Below are positions 25,428 to 34,145 of a stretch of 41,269 bases of DNA, piece after piece. How positions within the stretch are numbered: the first letter of the stretch is position 1; each line of letters starts with the position of its first letter. Source of the stretch: MWDT01 sp035506315. Its GTDB lineage: Bacteria; Verrucomicrobiota; Verrucomicrobiia; Opitutales; Opitutaceae. The DNA lies in assembly GCA_035506315.1 (NCBI GenBank), contig DATJPQ010000300.1, forward strand, positions 1 to 41,269. The letters run 5' to 3'. The notes under the pieces were generated by a model. That model did no database searches. It was given only the letters and a program-made list of their open reading frames with translations, and had not been told where the DNA came from. Both the position numbers and the translations under genes were made by a program.

Positions 25428-25523
25428 GTAGGAGCGAGTTTGCTCGCGATTCCGACCGGGCGAAGGGCGGACGATCGCCCTCCTCCGGCGGACAAGCCGG
25501 TGGCGATACGTCCGCGCTCCTAG
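25428..25523. repeat. REP-like element with TAGGAGCG/CGCTCCTA ends
   Basis: It begins GTAGGAGCGAGTTTGCTCGC (25428-25447) and ends CGCTCCTA (25515-25522), which is the inverse of the first TAGGAGCG. An inner hairpin pairs AGGGCG with CGCCCT. The first 20 nt closely resemble the well-known Pseudomonas REP core TAGGAGCGAGCTTGCTCGC. It fills the gap between the TIGR03790 gene and the convergent clpP. Confidence 0.65.
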
Positions 25524-25525
25524 AC

Positions 25526-26194
25526 CTACACCCTGTCGACAATTCGGTCGGCGAGACCGTAGGCGATCGCTTCGGACGCGCTGAGATAGAAATCGCGGTC
25601 GGTGTCGCGCGCGATCTTCTCCAGCGGCTGGCCGGAGGCGGCGGCCAGGATTTCGTTCATCTCCTGACGGATCTTCTCCATCTCCTGCGCCTGGATGTTG
25701 ATGTCGGTGGCAGGGCCGATGAAACGACCGGAAATGAGCGGTTGGTGGATCAACACGCGGGCGTGGGGGAAGAGCAGCCGGCGGCCTTTCGGCACGGCGC
25801 ACAACAGGACTGAGCCCATCGACGCCGCCATACCGGTGACGACCATGGTGACGGGCGAACCGATGAGCTTGAGGGTGTCGTAGATGGCCATGCCCGCGGT
25901 GATGGAGCCGCCCGGCGTGTTGACGTAGAAGGTGATGTCCTTGCCGGGGTCAGTCGCTTCGAGGTACAGCAACCGCTCGGTGATCTCCTTGGCGGTTTCG
26001 TCGGTCACGGCGCCCCAGAGGAAAATCTTCCGTTGCTCGAGGAATTTCCTGGCAATGAGCGAGCTCACGGGCGCAGGGCCTTTTTTGGCGCCGGTCTCTT
26101 CGTGCTCGTCGTCATCCTCCTCGTCGTCGTCATCGTCGGCGCGGATCGGTGCGGTGCTCGGCTGGAGGGCGGATTGGTATTGGGCGAAAGACAT
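25526..26194 (-). CDS. clpP: ClpP-type serine protease with acidic N-terminal extension
   Basis: A 222-aa ClpP peptidase, which forms a two-ring barrel that degrades proteins fed by Clp ATPases. Catalytic residues are Ser125 in GMAASMGSVLL, His150 in ARVLIHQP and Asp201 in DTDRDFYLSASEAI. FYVNTPGGSITAGMAIYDT and GPATDINIQAQEM are also typical. Unusually, residues 19-33 are almost all Asp/Glu, and the catalytic core begins only near residue 44. Normal ClpP has a short propeptide and axial-loop N-terminus. No clpX lies beside it, so this may be one of several ClpP paralogues. The start is ATG 26194. Confidence 0.9.
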   Translation of the reverse strand: MSFAQYQSALQPSTAPIRADDDDDEEDDDEHEETGAKKGPAPVSSLIARKFLEQRKIFLWGAVTDETAKEITERLLYLEATDPGKDITFYVNTPGGSITAGMAIYDTLKLIGSPVTMVVTGMAASMGSVLLCAVPKGRRLLFPHARVLIHQPLISGRFIGPATDINIQAQEMEKIRQEMNEILAAASGQPLEKIARDTDRDFYLSASEAIAYGLADRIVDRV

Positions 26195-26244
26195 ATGGGC
26201 TAACGTTGAAAGGCGGCGCGCGGTTGGCAAGTGCTCAGGTGCGA

Positions 26245-26485
26245 CTAGGAGCCTGTCGGGTTTGCCAATGAATACCTTATCTTCTTCGGGAAATTCCATT
26301 GGGATGACGGGAATCTACCTCCACAGGCTCCTTAAGCAGCGCTCCGCGCTGCGGAAACCAGACTTCTTTTTCGATTTTCCGCCGCCTTGCGGCGGTTTAA
26401 GGAGTTTGTCGGTCGGGGCGGATTGCCTCGCGACGAAATCTCGAGCTCTTTCCGAACTTTTATCCTAAGCCCGACAAACTCCTAG
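26245..26485. repeat. REP doublet upstream of clpP
   Basis: There are two related palindromic units. Unit 1: AGGAGCCTGT (26247-26256) pairs perfectly with ACAGGCTCCT (26323-26332). Unit 2: AGGAGTTTGTCGG (26400-26412) pairs perfectly with CCGACAAACTCCT (26471-26483). The outer 16-mers (26245-26260 and 26470-26485) are also inverse copies with two mismatches. Between the units is a tight hairpin, CCGCCGC-CTT-GCGGCGG (26379-26395), followed by TTT. Fills the gap between the clpP start and the end of the nucleotidase gene. Confidence 0.78.
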
Positions 26486-28167
26486 GGCGTAGGGAGGATC
26501 CGCCAGTTGTTGGTCGGCTCGGTTGGAATGTCGTGGTGGCGCTCGACCCAATCGATGATCAGGTCGCGGATTTCCGCGCTGGAACGGTAAACGACCGGCG
26601 CGTTTTTATACATCGTGTAACCGCCACCGCCGTTCTGCCGGTAATTGTTGATCGCAACCCGTAGCTTTCGCTCCGGATCGAGCGGCTGTCCCTGGAAACG
26701 GAGGTTCACGATGCGTTCGCCGAAGGGGCGGGTGAGGTCGATTTCGTACGTCACGCCTTCGGCGATGTCGAAGTGGTAGCCGGGAATCTTGTCGTCAATG
26801 AGCTCGGCGGGCGTACGGCCGGGTTCGTACGGGCGGAAATAGTGGGCGGAATGTTCCAGCGCATCCTTCACCTGCCGACCTGTCAGTTCCACGACCACCA
26901 GGGTGTTTTCGTAATAATAGAGGCCGTAGACCTCGCGCACCGCCACCGGACCCTGGGGGATGCGGGCGGCGAGGTTGAAGCTGGCCACCATCGACACGTC
27001 GGCGTGACCGGCTTCGAGCTGCACGCGCTGGACCAGGTCGAGCAGGGCGTTGTCGCGCAGCCGGGAGTCGGCGGCGGTAAGTTCGTGGGCGCACGCGCCG
27101 ATCGGTTGCGCCAGCCACACCTGCGTCTCGCGGTCGTAGGGTTCGGCCAGCCGGACAATCTCCGGATCGGCCGCGATTTTTTCCGTGACGGGAATCGTGC
27201 GCGAAGCCTTGGCCACCACCTGCCAGCGGCCGGCGGGGTTGCGTTCGCAATAGATTTCCGCGCGCACCACCCGGTAGCCCCATTTTTCGGCCTGGGCCAG
27301 GAGCACGCCGTTGACGACGAGGGCGGGCACCTCGCGGTGGGTGTGACCCATCAGGATGAGGTCGATGCCGGGTACCTGCTGGGCGATGGCCAGTGCGTCG
27401 TTTTCGTGCGGGAACTGGCCGGGCGGGACGGCGCCCGTCGCGAGGTCATAAGCCAGCCCGAAATGCACGGTGAGCACGACGAGGTCGACGTGTTCGCGGT
27501 CGCGCAACACGGCCACCCACTTTTTCGCCTCGGTGACCGGATCGCGGAACTCAAGACCGGCGAAATTCGCCGCATCCTCCCAGTTCGGAATGCTTGGCGT
27601 GGTGAGGCCGAGGATACCGACACGCACCCCATCGACGTCTTTTACGAGGTAGGGCGGGAAGGCGGTCTCATCGGTGCCGACGCGGTAGGTATTGGCGGAA
27701 AGCCAGGGGAATTTCGCCTCGCTCCGCGCCTTTTGCAGCACCGCGAGGCCGAAATTGTACTCATGGTTGCCGAGCGTCATCGCATCATAGCCGATGGCGT
27801 TCATCGCGAGCATCGTGGGATCGGGCGGCTCGTTGTGCTTGCGGTTATGGAAGTAGGCGAGCGGCGTGCCCTGGATCGTGTCGCCGGAATCGAGCAGGAG
27901 GAGATGCGGATTTTCTGCGCGCGCCTGCTTCACGATGGTTGCCACCTTGGCGAGGCCGTCCTGATCGGGCCGGTTGGTATAGTAGTCGATGGGGTCGATG
28001 TGCCCGTGCAGGTCGGTGGTGGCGAGGATCGTCACCCGGACCTGTTCGGCAGCAAGGCTGCGGCCGGCGAGAACTGCGATGCCCAGCGCGAGGCTGAGCA
28101 GCAGAAAATGCCGTCGGCCGAGCCGCGGCTCAGCGGTGGAACGCGCGAGACGGAGGGATCGAATCAT
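26482..28167 (-). CDS. Secreted 5'-nucleotidase / 2',3'-cyclic phosphodiesterase (UshA-like)
   Basis: A 561-aa metallophosphoesterase. The metal motifs are TTDLHGHIDP, LDSGDTIQGTP, GNHEYNFG, VHFG and GHTHREVP. A C-terminal 5_nucleotid_C-type domain follows (NALLDLVQRVQLEAGHADVSMVASFNL, then VVVELTGRQVKDALEHSA and YRQNGGGGYTM). Residues about 15-40 form an export signal with two arginines (LGRRHFLLLSLALGIAVLAG), consistent with Tat or Sec export. It likely scavenges phosphate or nucleosides in the periplasm. The start is ATG 28167, giving an n-region of normal size. It is 63 bp downstream of the SSS symporter on the same strand. Confidence 0.9.
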   Translation of the reverse strand: MIRSLRLARSTAEPRLGRRHFLLLSLALGIAVLAGRSLAAEQVRVTILATTDLHGHIDPIDYYTNRPDQDGLAKVATIVKQARAENPHLLLLDSGDTIQGTPLAYFHNRKHNEPPDPTMLAMNAIGYDAMTLGNHEYNFGLAVLQKARSEAKFPWLSANTYRVGTDETAFPPYLVKDVDGVRVGILGLTTPSIPNWEDAANFAGLEFRDPVTEAKKWVAVLRDREHVDLVVLTVHFGLAYDLATGAVPPGQFPHENDALAIAQQVPGIDLILMGHTHREVPALVVNGVLLAQAEKWGYRVVRAEIYCERNPAGRWQVVAKASRTIPVTEKIAADPEIVRLAEPYDRETQVWLAQPIGACAHELTAADSRLRDNALLDLVQRVQLEAGHADVSMVASFNLAARIPQGPVAVREVYGLYYYENTLVVVELTGRQVKDALEHSAHYFRPYEPGRTPAELIDDKIPGYHFDIAEGVTYEIDLTRPFGERIVNLRFQGQPLDPERKLRVAINNYRQNGGGGYTMYKNAPVVYRSSAEIRDLIIDWVERHHDIPTEPTNNWRILPTP

Positions 28168-28230
28168 GCGCACAGCAAAGCCGATTCGGGCATTCTGGCG
28201 AGCACGCACCGGCGTTTTGTGCACTCCGGT

Positions 28231-29721
28231 TTACGTTCGCAGCACCGCGATCGCCTCGCGCCAGGCCTGGCGCGTGCGCAGCTCGAACTCGGCCCGGCGC
28301 CCGAAGACGAGGCGGTTCAACGCGAGGGCGAAGCCGACACAGGCCCACACGGTGACGAACATCAGGTGCAGGAAATGCGGCGGCGTCGGGATCGACGCGT
28401 AGTGTTGGTGCAGCGCCGGCCAGCCGAACGACAGCGACCCGTAAAGTGCAGCGCCGAAAATGATCGTGGCGATCACGGCGCGGGCGTCGACGTTGCGGAA
28501 CAGCAGGCCGGTGATGAACGCGGCGAGGATCGGCATGGTGAACAGCCCGATGAGTTGCTGGATGAGCTGGATGATGCTGTCGGCATGGCTGTAGGCCGGC
28601 ACCAGCGAAATTGAAATCAGGACGAAAAGGATCTGGAGCACGATACTCAGCCGGCGGATCCGGTCGGAGGGATTGAAATAGGTCTGATGCAGATCGCAGA
28701 CGTAGAGCGTGGCCGAGGAATTGAGGGTGGCGGTGTAACTGGAAATTACCGCGCCAAACATCGCGGCGGCGAAAGCGCCCAGCAGCCAATGCGGCATCAC
28801 CAGGTGGACAATATGTCCGTAGGTGGCGTCGCCGAGCTTGCCGTAGAGCTTGAACGCACACACGCCGGGGATCGCGATGATGGGCGGGATGATGAGCAGG
28901 CGGATCACCGCGGCGCCGTAGACGCCCTTTTGCGCTTCACGGATGGAAGGCGCGGCCAGGGCGCGCTGGGTGATCGTCTGGTTGGTGCTCCAATAGTAGA
29001 GCTGGCTGAAAACCATGCCGGTCAGCAATGCCGGCCAGGGCAGGAGCGAACCCTTGCCGCCGATCATCGTCAACCGCTCGGCCGGGATGCCGCTGAAATC
29101 CCAGTGCACGGCATTGAGCGAAAGCACGGTCACCAGCATGGTCATGCCGAGGACAATCACGCCGTTGTAGGTGTCGCAGAAGGCGACGGCGCGCAGACCG
29201 CCCAGGATGGCGTAGGAGGCGCCAATGGTGGCGGTCACACCGGCGATGGCCACGAGCGGGGCATTCAGGCCGAACATCGTTTGGAAAAGCAGCGAGCTCG
29301 TGTAGAGCATGATCGGCAGAAAAATCAGGACGTCGCCGAGCAGAAAGATCGTGGCGACGGTGGCGCGGATGTGTTTGTTGTTATAGCGGCGCTCCAGCAG
29401 CTCGGTGACGGTCGTGCACTTGTACTTGTAGTAGATCGGCACGAAGATCTTCGCGAGCAGCATCAGGCCGACCACGGCGCTGAATTCCCACCACGTGATG
29501 AGCAGCATCTGGTTGCCGTTCCAGCCCACCATGGTGTCGGTGTTGATGTTGGTCAGCGTGATCGAGCCGGCGATCAACATCCAATTCAGCCCGCTGTTGG
29601 CCAGGAAGTATTCCTTCGTGTCGCTTAGCGAGCGCTCGGCCTTGCGGCAATGGCGCCAGGTGAGGAGGGCAACGCAGGCGGTCAGGCCCACGGCGACGAA
29701 CACCTGAAAAAGATCGTCCAT
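28231..29721 (-). CDS. Sodium:solute symporter (SSS family)
   Basis: A 496-aa membrane transporter with about 13 hydrophobic segments. Family features include NSGLNWMLIAGSITLTNINTDTMVGWNG near the N-terminus (the broken helix that binds Na+ and substrate), VTELLERRYNNKHIRATVATI, GGLRAVAFCDTYNGVIVLG, and SSYTATLNSSATLYVCDLHQTYF. SSS carriers import sugars, myo-inositol, amino acids or carboxylates with Na+. The SglT-like pattern and nearby GH43 gene favour a sugar, but this is an inference. The start is ATG 29721. It may be co-transcribed with the nucleotidase; divergent from the serine hydrolase. Confidence 0.9.
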   Translation of the reverse strand: MDDLFQVFVAVGLTACVALLTWRHCRKAERSLSDTKEYFLANSGLNWMLIAGSITLTNINTDTMVGWNGNQMLLITWWEFSAVVGLMLLAKIFVPIYYKYKCTTVTELLERRYNNKHIRATVATIFLLGDVLIFLPIMLYTSSLLFQTMFGLNAPLVAIAGVTATIGASYAILGGLRAVAFCDTYNGVIVLGMTMLVTVLSLNAVHWDFSGIPAERLTMIGGKGSLLPWPALLTGMVFSQLYYWSTNQTITQRALAAPSIREAQKGVYGAAVIRLLIIPPIIAIPGVCAFKLYGKLGDATYGHIVHLVMPHWLLGAFAAAMFGAVISSYTATLNSSATLYVCDLHQTYFNPSDRIRRLSIVLQILFVLISISLVPAYSHADSIIQLIQQLIGLFTMPILAAFITGLLFRNVDARAVIATIIFGAALYGSLSFGWPALHQHYASIPTPPHFLHLMFVTVWACVGFALALNRLVFGRRAEFELRTRQAWREAIAVLRT

Positions 29722-29860
29722 GAGAATTTTCTGTTTGGAAAGAAGCGGCGTCAGGCTGGCGGGGATTTTTCGTTCCGCAAGCATGGAGGCGGCCGGCCGT
29801 CAACCGGGTGGCAGTTTTCGTTTGGCTCGCGGTGCGGTTGCCGTTACTTCCGATCTCATT

Positions 29861-31165
29861 ATGCACCAGTCCCGCCTGTGCCTTGCATCGACCTTCTCTG
29901 CAATAGTTCCGGCCGGTCTTGCGCTGCTGCTCGGCCTCGCGGTTTTCACCGCGGTCGCCCCGGCGGCGGAACCGGTACCGGCCGTGGACGCGAACGGTTT
30001 CTCCCCGGAGCGTCTGCAACGGCTCGACACGGTCATCCAGGATTACATCGCCCGCCGCCAGCTCGCCGGCGCGGTCGTGTCGATCGCGCGCGATGGCCGG
30101 CCCGCCTACCTGAAAGCCTATGGTATGCAGGACATCGAGAACGGCCAACCGATGCCGACCGACGCCATCATGCGCATCGCCTCGATGAGCAAGGCCGTGA
30201 CCACCGTGGCGGTGATGATGCTCTACGAGGACGGCAAACTACTCCTCAAGGATCCGGTCGCGAAGTACATTCCCGCCTTCAAGGACTCGGTGGTGGCCGT
30301 GCCGCCGCCGGCTGGTTCGCCCGCCGGGGTCAAGTATGTCACCGTCCCGGCGAAACGCCCGATCCAGATTCGTGACCTGCTCACGCATACCGCCGGGCTG
30401 ACCTATGGCGATGGCCTGGCCATCGACGATTATAAGAAGGCCAATCTCTACGGCTGGTATTTTGCCAATCACGACGAGACCATTGGCGACGCCGTCCAGC
30501 GGCTGGCGAAACTGCCGCTCCACGGCCAGCCCGGCGAGACCTGGCAGTACGGATTCTCCATTGACGTGCTCGGCCACCTCGTCGAGGTCGTGTCCGGTCA
30601 GCCGCTCGACCGTTTCTTCGAGGAACACATCTTTCGTTCGCTGCAAATGCGCGACACCTGTTTCTTCCTGCCCCCGGAAAAGGCGGCCCGCCTCGCCCCG
30701 GTTTACGGCCTGGAGCATGGCCAGCTGCTCCTCAAGGAAACGTCCGCCACCAGCGACTACGTGCACGGTCCCCGCAAATGTTTCTCCGGCGGCGCGGGCC
30801 TGCTCTCCACAACCGGCGACTACACGCGTTTTCTGCAGATGCTGCTCAACGGCGGCGAGCTCGACGGCGTGCGCCTGCTCAGTCCCAAGACCGTGGCCTT
30901 GATGCACGTCAATCACACCGGCGACAAATACACCAACGACACGAATGCCTTCGGCCTTGGCTTTTGGGTAATGAAAGATCTCGGTTACTATGGCGAACTC
31001 GGCAGCGCGGGCGCCTATGGCTGGGGCAGTGCCTACTATCCGCAATATCTCGTCGATCCGCAGGAACGGATGGTCGCCCTGTTCATGACGCAGCTCAGGC
31101 CGGCCGAGAACATCGATCTGGTCCAGAAATTCAAGGTCCTCACCTACCAGGCGCTGGTGAAGTAG
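29861..31165 (+). CDS. Secreted class C beta-lactamase-family serine hydrolase
   Basis: A 434-aa protein with a signal peptide (about 1-36, ending VAPAAEP). The active-site SxxK is RIASMSKAVTTVAV, and the second motif region is the YGFSIDVLG segment (Tyr-containing, EstB-like). The third is near GAYGWGSAYYPQYLVDP, where the usual KTG is replaced by WGS. This points to an esterase or D-aminopeptidase-like member of the family rather than an antibiotic-destroying AmpC enzyme. Its substrate is unknown. The start is ATG 29861, since the frame upstream lacks a signal peptide. Divergent from the SSS symporter. Confidence 0.88.
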   Translation: MHQSRLCLASTFSAIVPAGLALLLGLAVFTAVAPAAEPVPAVDANGFSPERLQRLDTVIQDYIARRQLAGAVVSIARDGRPAYLKAYGMQDIENGQPMPTDAIMRIASMSKAVTTVAVMMLYEDGKLLLKDPVAKYIPAFKDSVVAVPPPAGSPAGVKYVTVPAKRPIQIRDLLTHTAGLTYGDGLAIDDYKKANLYGWYFANHDETIGDAVQRLAKLPLHGQPGETWQYGFSIDVLGHLVEVVSGQPLDRFFEEHIFRSLQMRDTCFFLPPEKAARLAPVYGLEHGQLLLKETSATSDYVHGPRKCFSGGAGLLSTTGDYTRFLQMLLNGGELDGVRLLSPKTVALMHVNHTGDKYTNDTNAFGLGFWVMKDLGYYGELGSAGAYGWGSAYYPQYLVDPQERMVALFMTQLRPAENIDLVQKFKVLTYQALVK

Positions 31166-31229
31166 GCTGAATGCCCCGAGCGCTCCGCTCCGGGCGGAGC
31201 TCGAGGGCGGTTCGCCTTAAGGTTATCCC

Positions 31230-31287
31230 GTAGCTGCGAGTGTAAGCGAGTGGTGTTCGGTATTCCACTCGCTCACGCTCGCGGCCA
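31230..31287. repeat. REP-like palindrome, copy C
   Basis: Left arm GTAGCTGCGAGTGTAAGCGA (31230-31249, plus GTGG) pairs with right arm 31264-31287, which contains CCACTCGCTCACGCTCGCGG, with four mismatches. The loop is about 10 nt, shorter than in copy A. Located after the serine hydrolase and before the convergent GH43 gene. Confidence 0.75.
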
Positions 31288-31328
31288 CAATCAGAACTCG
31301 GCTCGGAAATGGCACAAAGATGCCGGTG

Positions 31329-32933
31329 TCACTTCGTCGTGCCGGTTGCCGGTAGAACTGCACCGGGCTCCAGCTCCGCCATCCGGCTGCCGCACCGATA
31401 GCGGACGTAGTCCACGTCTACGGCTCCACCGTTGGCGCCATAACAAAACACGCCGAGGCGCGCGCCTTTCCAGCTCGCAAATTTCAACCGCCCGGCGACG
31501 CCGGTATCGATGTAGGTCTTTCCGTCGAGACTGTACCAGAGGCGGGCCGCGTCGCCGTCGTGCGTGCCGCGCAGCCAGAGGAGGTCGCCTGTGATCTCCG
31601 GTCCAGCGCCACCTTCCCAGGAAATCTTGCGCACACCTCGTTCCTGCCAGACGCCAACCCAACAGAAGACCTTTCCGCTGATGAACGCGAAGCCGGCCCG
31701 CTGGCCGTCGGCCATGCCGTGCACATCGAGTTTCACGTCAATCTCGCCGGCGTGGTCCCATAGTTTTTGCGTCACGGTGTTGCGAGCGAACGCCGGATTT
31801 TCGGCCGGCAGCGCCTTGAGTCGCAGCCAGCCTGGCCGCTCGGTCAGCGACCAGTCCGATGGCACCGGATTGTGGTTCCACTGCCAGATCGGACTGAGCG
31901 ACGGCGCGTCGAATTCATCGCTCCGCTGCGGATGTTCGATCGGGTAGACGCGACCCGCCGCAGGTTTTTTCCACTGCGTGACCGGCCGGCCGCGGTCACC
32001 AAACACCGGCCAATCGTCTTCGCCCCACGTCACCGGCAGCAAATGGGCCACGCGGCCCTGGAAACCGGACGACAGAAAGCCGATGAACCACGCTTCGCCG
32101 TTGTCGAGTTCAACGAGTCCACCCTGGTGCGGACTGCCGGCCGGCAGCACCTCCCGGCGTTCGTACGGACCGTAAAGCGACTTCGCGCGCAGCACCGTTT
32201 GCCCGCCAGTGCCGACACCGCCTTCCGGCAGCGAAATGAAAAAATAGCCGTGGCGCTTGAACAGCTTCGGCCCCTCCGCCACCGGGCCGCGGTAGATCTC
32301 CACGCCCTCGTCGAGCAGATGAGTACCGTCGGAACTCATCTTATGCAGGATCAGCGGCCCGGCGCCATATACGCTGTGCACCAGATAGGCCTGCCCGTCG
32401 TCGTCCCAGAACGGGCAGGGATCTTCCCAGCGATCCACCGCCCTGACCGTGACCATTGCGGACCACGGACCGGCGGGATTGTTCGTGTGCCACATGAACA
32501 ATCCGTCGTGGGGCGTGCAGACGTAGAGATAAAATTCCCCCCGATGGTAGCGCAGCGAAGGCGCCCACGTGCCCTCCGCATAGCCTTTCATCTCGTCGTA
32601 TTTCGGATGCATCGGCAGCCGGTCGAACACCTGGCCGATCACCTGCCAGTTCACGAGATCGCGCGAATGCAGCACCTGGATGCCGACAAAATGGAAATCC
32701 GACGCCACGAGATAAAAATCGTCGCCGACGCGGATGACATCCGGGTCGGAGTAGTCGGCGGGCAGCACCGGGTTCTTGTACGTCCCATCGCCCTGGTCGC
32801 CCCACGCCATGGCCGGCTCGGCGCGCCCGGGTGCAGGCGCGGCGATGATCGGCGCCGCGGCCATGCTGGCGGCAACCAACACTGCGATCAAAAGAATCCG
32901 TTGTGACCGGTGTTTTGGAATGGAGGAGAGCAT
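31329..32933 (-). CDS. Secreted glycoside hydrolase family 43 protein
   Basis: A 534-aa GH43 enzyme. The signal peptide is at about 11-32 (ILLIAVLVAASMAAAPIIAA). The five-bladed propeller starts at NPVLPADYSDPDVIRVGDDFYLVASD, with the general base Asp63 in SDPD. The pKa-setting Asp is in WEDPCPFWDDDG and the general acid Glu is in VAEGPKLF. From about residue 330 a beta-sandwich of the beta-xylosidase C-terminal type follows (SPIWQWNHNPVPSDWSL onward). This layout is typical of beta-xylosidase/alpha-arabinofuranosidase enzymes acting on hemicellulose. The exact sugar is undetermined. The upstream 200 bp is shared with the divergent PaaI-like gene; I saw no clear operator there. Confidence 0.9.
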   Translation of the reverse strand: MLSSIPKHRSQRILLIAVLVAASMAAAPIIAAPAPGRAEPAMAWGDQGDGTYKNPVLPADYSDPDVIRVGDDFYLVASDFHFVGIQVLHSRDLVNWQVIGQVFDRLPMHPKYDEMKGYAEGTWAPSLRYHRGEFYLYVCTPHDGLFMWHTNNPAGPWSAMVTVRAVDRWEDPCPFWDDDGQAYLVHSVYGAGPLILHKMSSDGTHLLDEGVEIYRGPVAEGPKLFKRHGYFFISLPEGGVGTGGQTVLRAKSLYGPYERREVLPAGSPHQGGLVELDNGEAWFIGFLSSGFQGRVAHLLPVTWGEDDWPVFGDRGRPVTQWKKPAAGRVYPIEHPQRSDEFDAPSLSPIWQWNHNPVPSDWSLTERPGWLRLKALPAENPAFARNTVTQKLWDHAGEIDVKLDVHGMADGQRAGFAFISGKVFCWVGVWQERGVRKISWEGGAGPEITGDLLWLRGTHDGDAARLWYSLDGKTYIDTGVAGRLKFASWKGARLGVFCYGANGGAVDVDYVRYRCGSRMAELEPGAVLPATGTTK

Positions 32934-33134
32934 CAGTATTCAGGGGGGTATTGGACGGGAGGGCGTTGACCAGTTCAGCGTCTCTCCCCCCAATCTTCGA
33001 GCCAGAACTCAGCTCGTCCGGTCCGGGATGATTCTGCCGGAAGTTGCAGCCGACGTAAGGAGGCTGGACGCTGGGAGGGCTCCGGATCAGCCTCGTTACC
33101 TCGGCGGCCACTTCATTCGGCAAAATCCATCGGC

Positions 33135-33548
33135 ATGAAAACACTGAAGGAATATCTGCAAAGCGACGCGTTCGTGAAGCACTGCGGCATCGAACTGGTG
33201 TCGTTTTCGCCGGGCCAGGCCGAGTCGCGCATGGCGATCCAGCCCTGGCATTACAACGCCCTCGGGATCGTGCAAGGCGGAGCAATATTCACCCTGGCGG
33301 ACTATACCTTCGCGGCGGCTTCCAACGCCCATGGTACCGTGGCGGTGGGCATCAATGTCAGCATCACTTACATGAAGCCGGCGACGACCGGGCGGCTGAC
33401 GGCCAAGGCGCGTGAAGTGGCGCTCAATCCGAAGCTCGCCACCTACACGGTCGACGTGACCGATGACGCCGGCGACCTCGTGGCCGTATTTCAGGGGCTC
33501 GTTTACCGGAAGAAGCAGCCGATCGAAGCCGCGCCCGCGACGGGCTGA
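33135..33548 (+). CDS. PaaI-type hotdog thioesterase
   Basis: A 137-aa hotdog-fold protein. The segment WHYNALGIVQGGAIFTLADYTFAAASN is the PaaI signature, with Asn, Gly-rich turn and Asp in the active-site position. VGINVSITYMKPATTG and later FQGLVYRKK also fit. Such enzymes hydrolyse acyl- or aryl-CoA thioesters in the cytoplasm. No phenylacetate or CoA-pathway genes are near, so the substrate is open. The start is the ATG directly before the first helix; there is no Shine-Dalgarno site. Confidence 0.88.
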   Translation: MKTLKEYLQSDAFVKHCGIELVSFSPGQAESRMAIQPWHYNALGIVQGGAIFTLADYTFAAASNAHGTVAVGINVSITYMKPATTGRLTAKAREVALNPKLATYTVDVTDDAGDLVAVFQGLVYRKKQPIEAAPATG

Positions 33549-33592
33549 ACGGGGAAATGCGACGCATCCATCGGAGCGCCGGCAGTCCTCTT

Positions 33593-33895
33593 CTATTTAT
33601 ACAGCCGGTAAAACTTGAAGGCCTTGGGCCATTCTTCCCGGGGCCGGAAGGCAATCGCCACTTCCTGGCCGGCCAGCGCTGACTCCGTGAGAAGCACGTG
33701 ATCGGTGACTCCCTTGGCTTGTTCGAATTCCTGATCGTTCACCCGACACACTGCTTTGTAGAAAGGCCCCGACAACCACAGGCTCATCTCCGGGGTGTCC
33801 TTGAACTTCAGATAACAGGCGAGGGAAGCATGGGCGGAGGCCAATACCGCAAAGCCGGTCGGCACGGATTCCTTGATGAGAATGTACATCTTCAT
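33593..33895 (-). CDS. Small conserved-looking protein, possibly PTH2-like fold
   Basis: A 100-aa protein: a first beta strand MKMYILIKE, a helix GFAVLASAHASLACYL, a motif SLWLSGPFYKAVCRVND, and an end rich in REEWPKAFKFYRLYK. The opening strand-helix with AHAS resembles peptidyl-tRNA hydrolase 2, but the usual catalytic set is not obvious, so I only suggest a similar fold. GAGAGG lies about 8 nt before the ATG, one of the few good ribosome-binding sites here. It stands alone, convergent with the PaaI-like gene. Confidence 0.65.
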   Translation of the reverse strand: MKMYILIKESVPTGFAVLASAHASLACYLKFKDTPEMSLWLSGPFYKAVCRVNDQEFEQAKGVTDHVLLTESALAGQEVAIAFRPREEWPKAFKFYRLYK

Positions 33896-34046
33896 TCGTT
33901 TATCCTCTCAATATCGCGGATGGAGTCAGTGCAGGGTATGACGGTGGCTCTCGTTGGTGCCATGCTCGACACCGTCGCGCAAGGCCGGAGCGGTGGTGGC
34001 GGTCTTCGCTGCAGAAACGAGTTTATCTCGCGATATCGGGGCGTAG

Positions 34047-34099
34047 CCGCACGTATTGACGTGCGGATCAGAAAATACTCCGCGCCGTAAGCGGCGCGG
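34047..34099. repeat. Two adjacent perfect hairpins
   Basis: CCGCACGT pairs with ACGTGCGG around ATTG (34047-34066). CCGCGCCG pairs with CGGCGCGG around TAAG (34080-34099). Both stems are 8 bp with 4-nt loops and lie between two minus-strand genes. No T run follows on either strand, so they look more like structured or REP-type DNA than simple terminators. Confidence 0.55.
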
Positions 34100-34145
34100 C
34101 TGCTCGCCAAGCGATCACGCACAGAGCATGATGCCGCCTCCGGCC

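Noticed and set aside
26773..28614. A 613-codon plus frame opposite the nucleotidase
   Set aside because: His/Gly/Arg-rich shadow; the minus-strand gene has all metallophosphatase motifs.
29861..31165. An antibiotic-resistance beta-lactamase
   Set aside because: It has the SxxK serine hydrolase fold, but the third motif is not KTG; an esterase or peptidase role is more likely.
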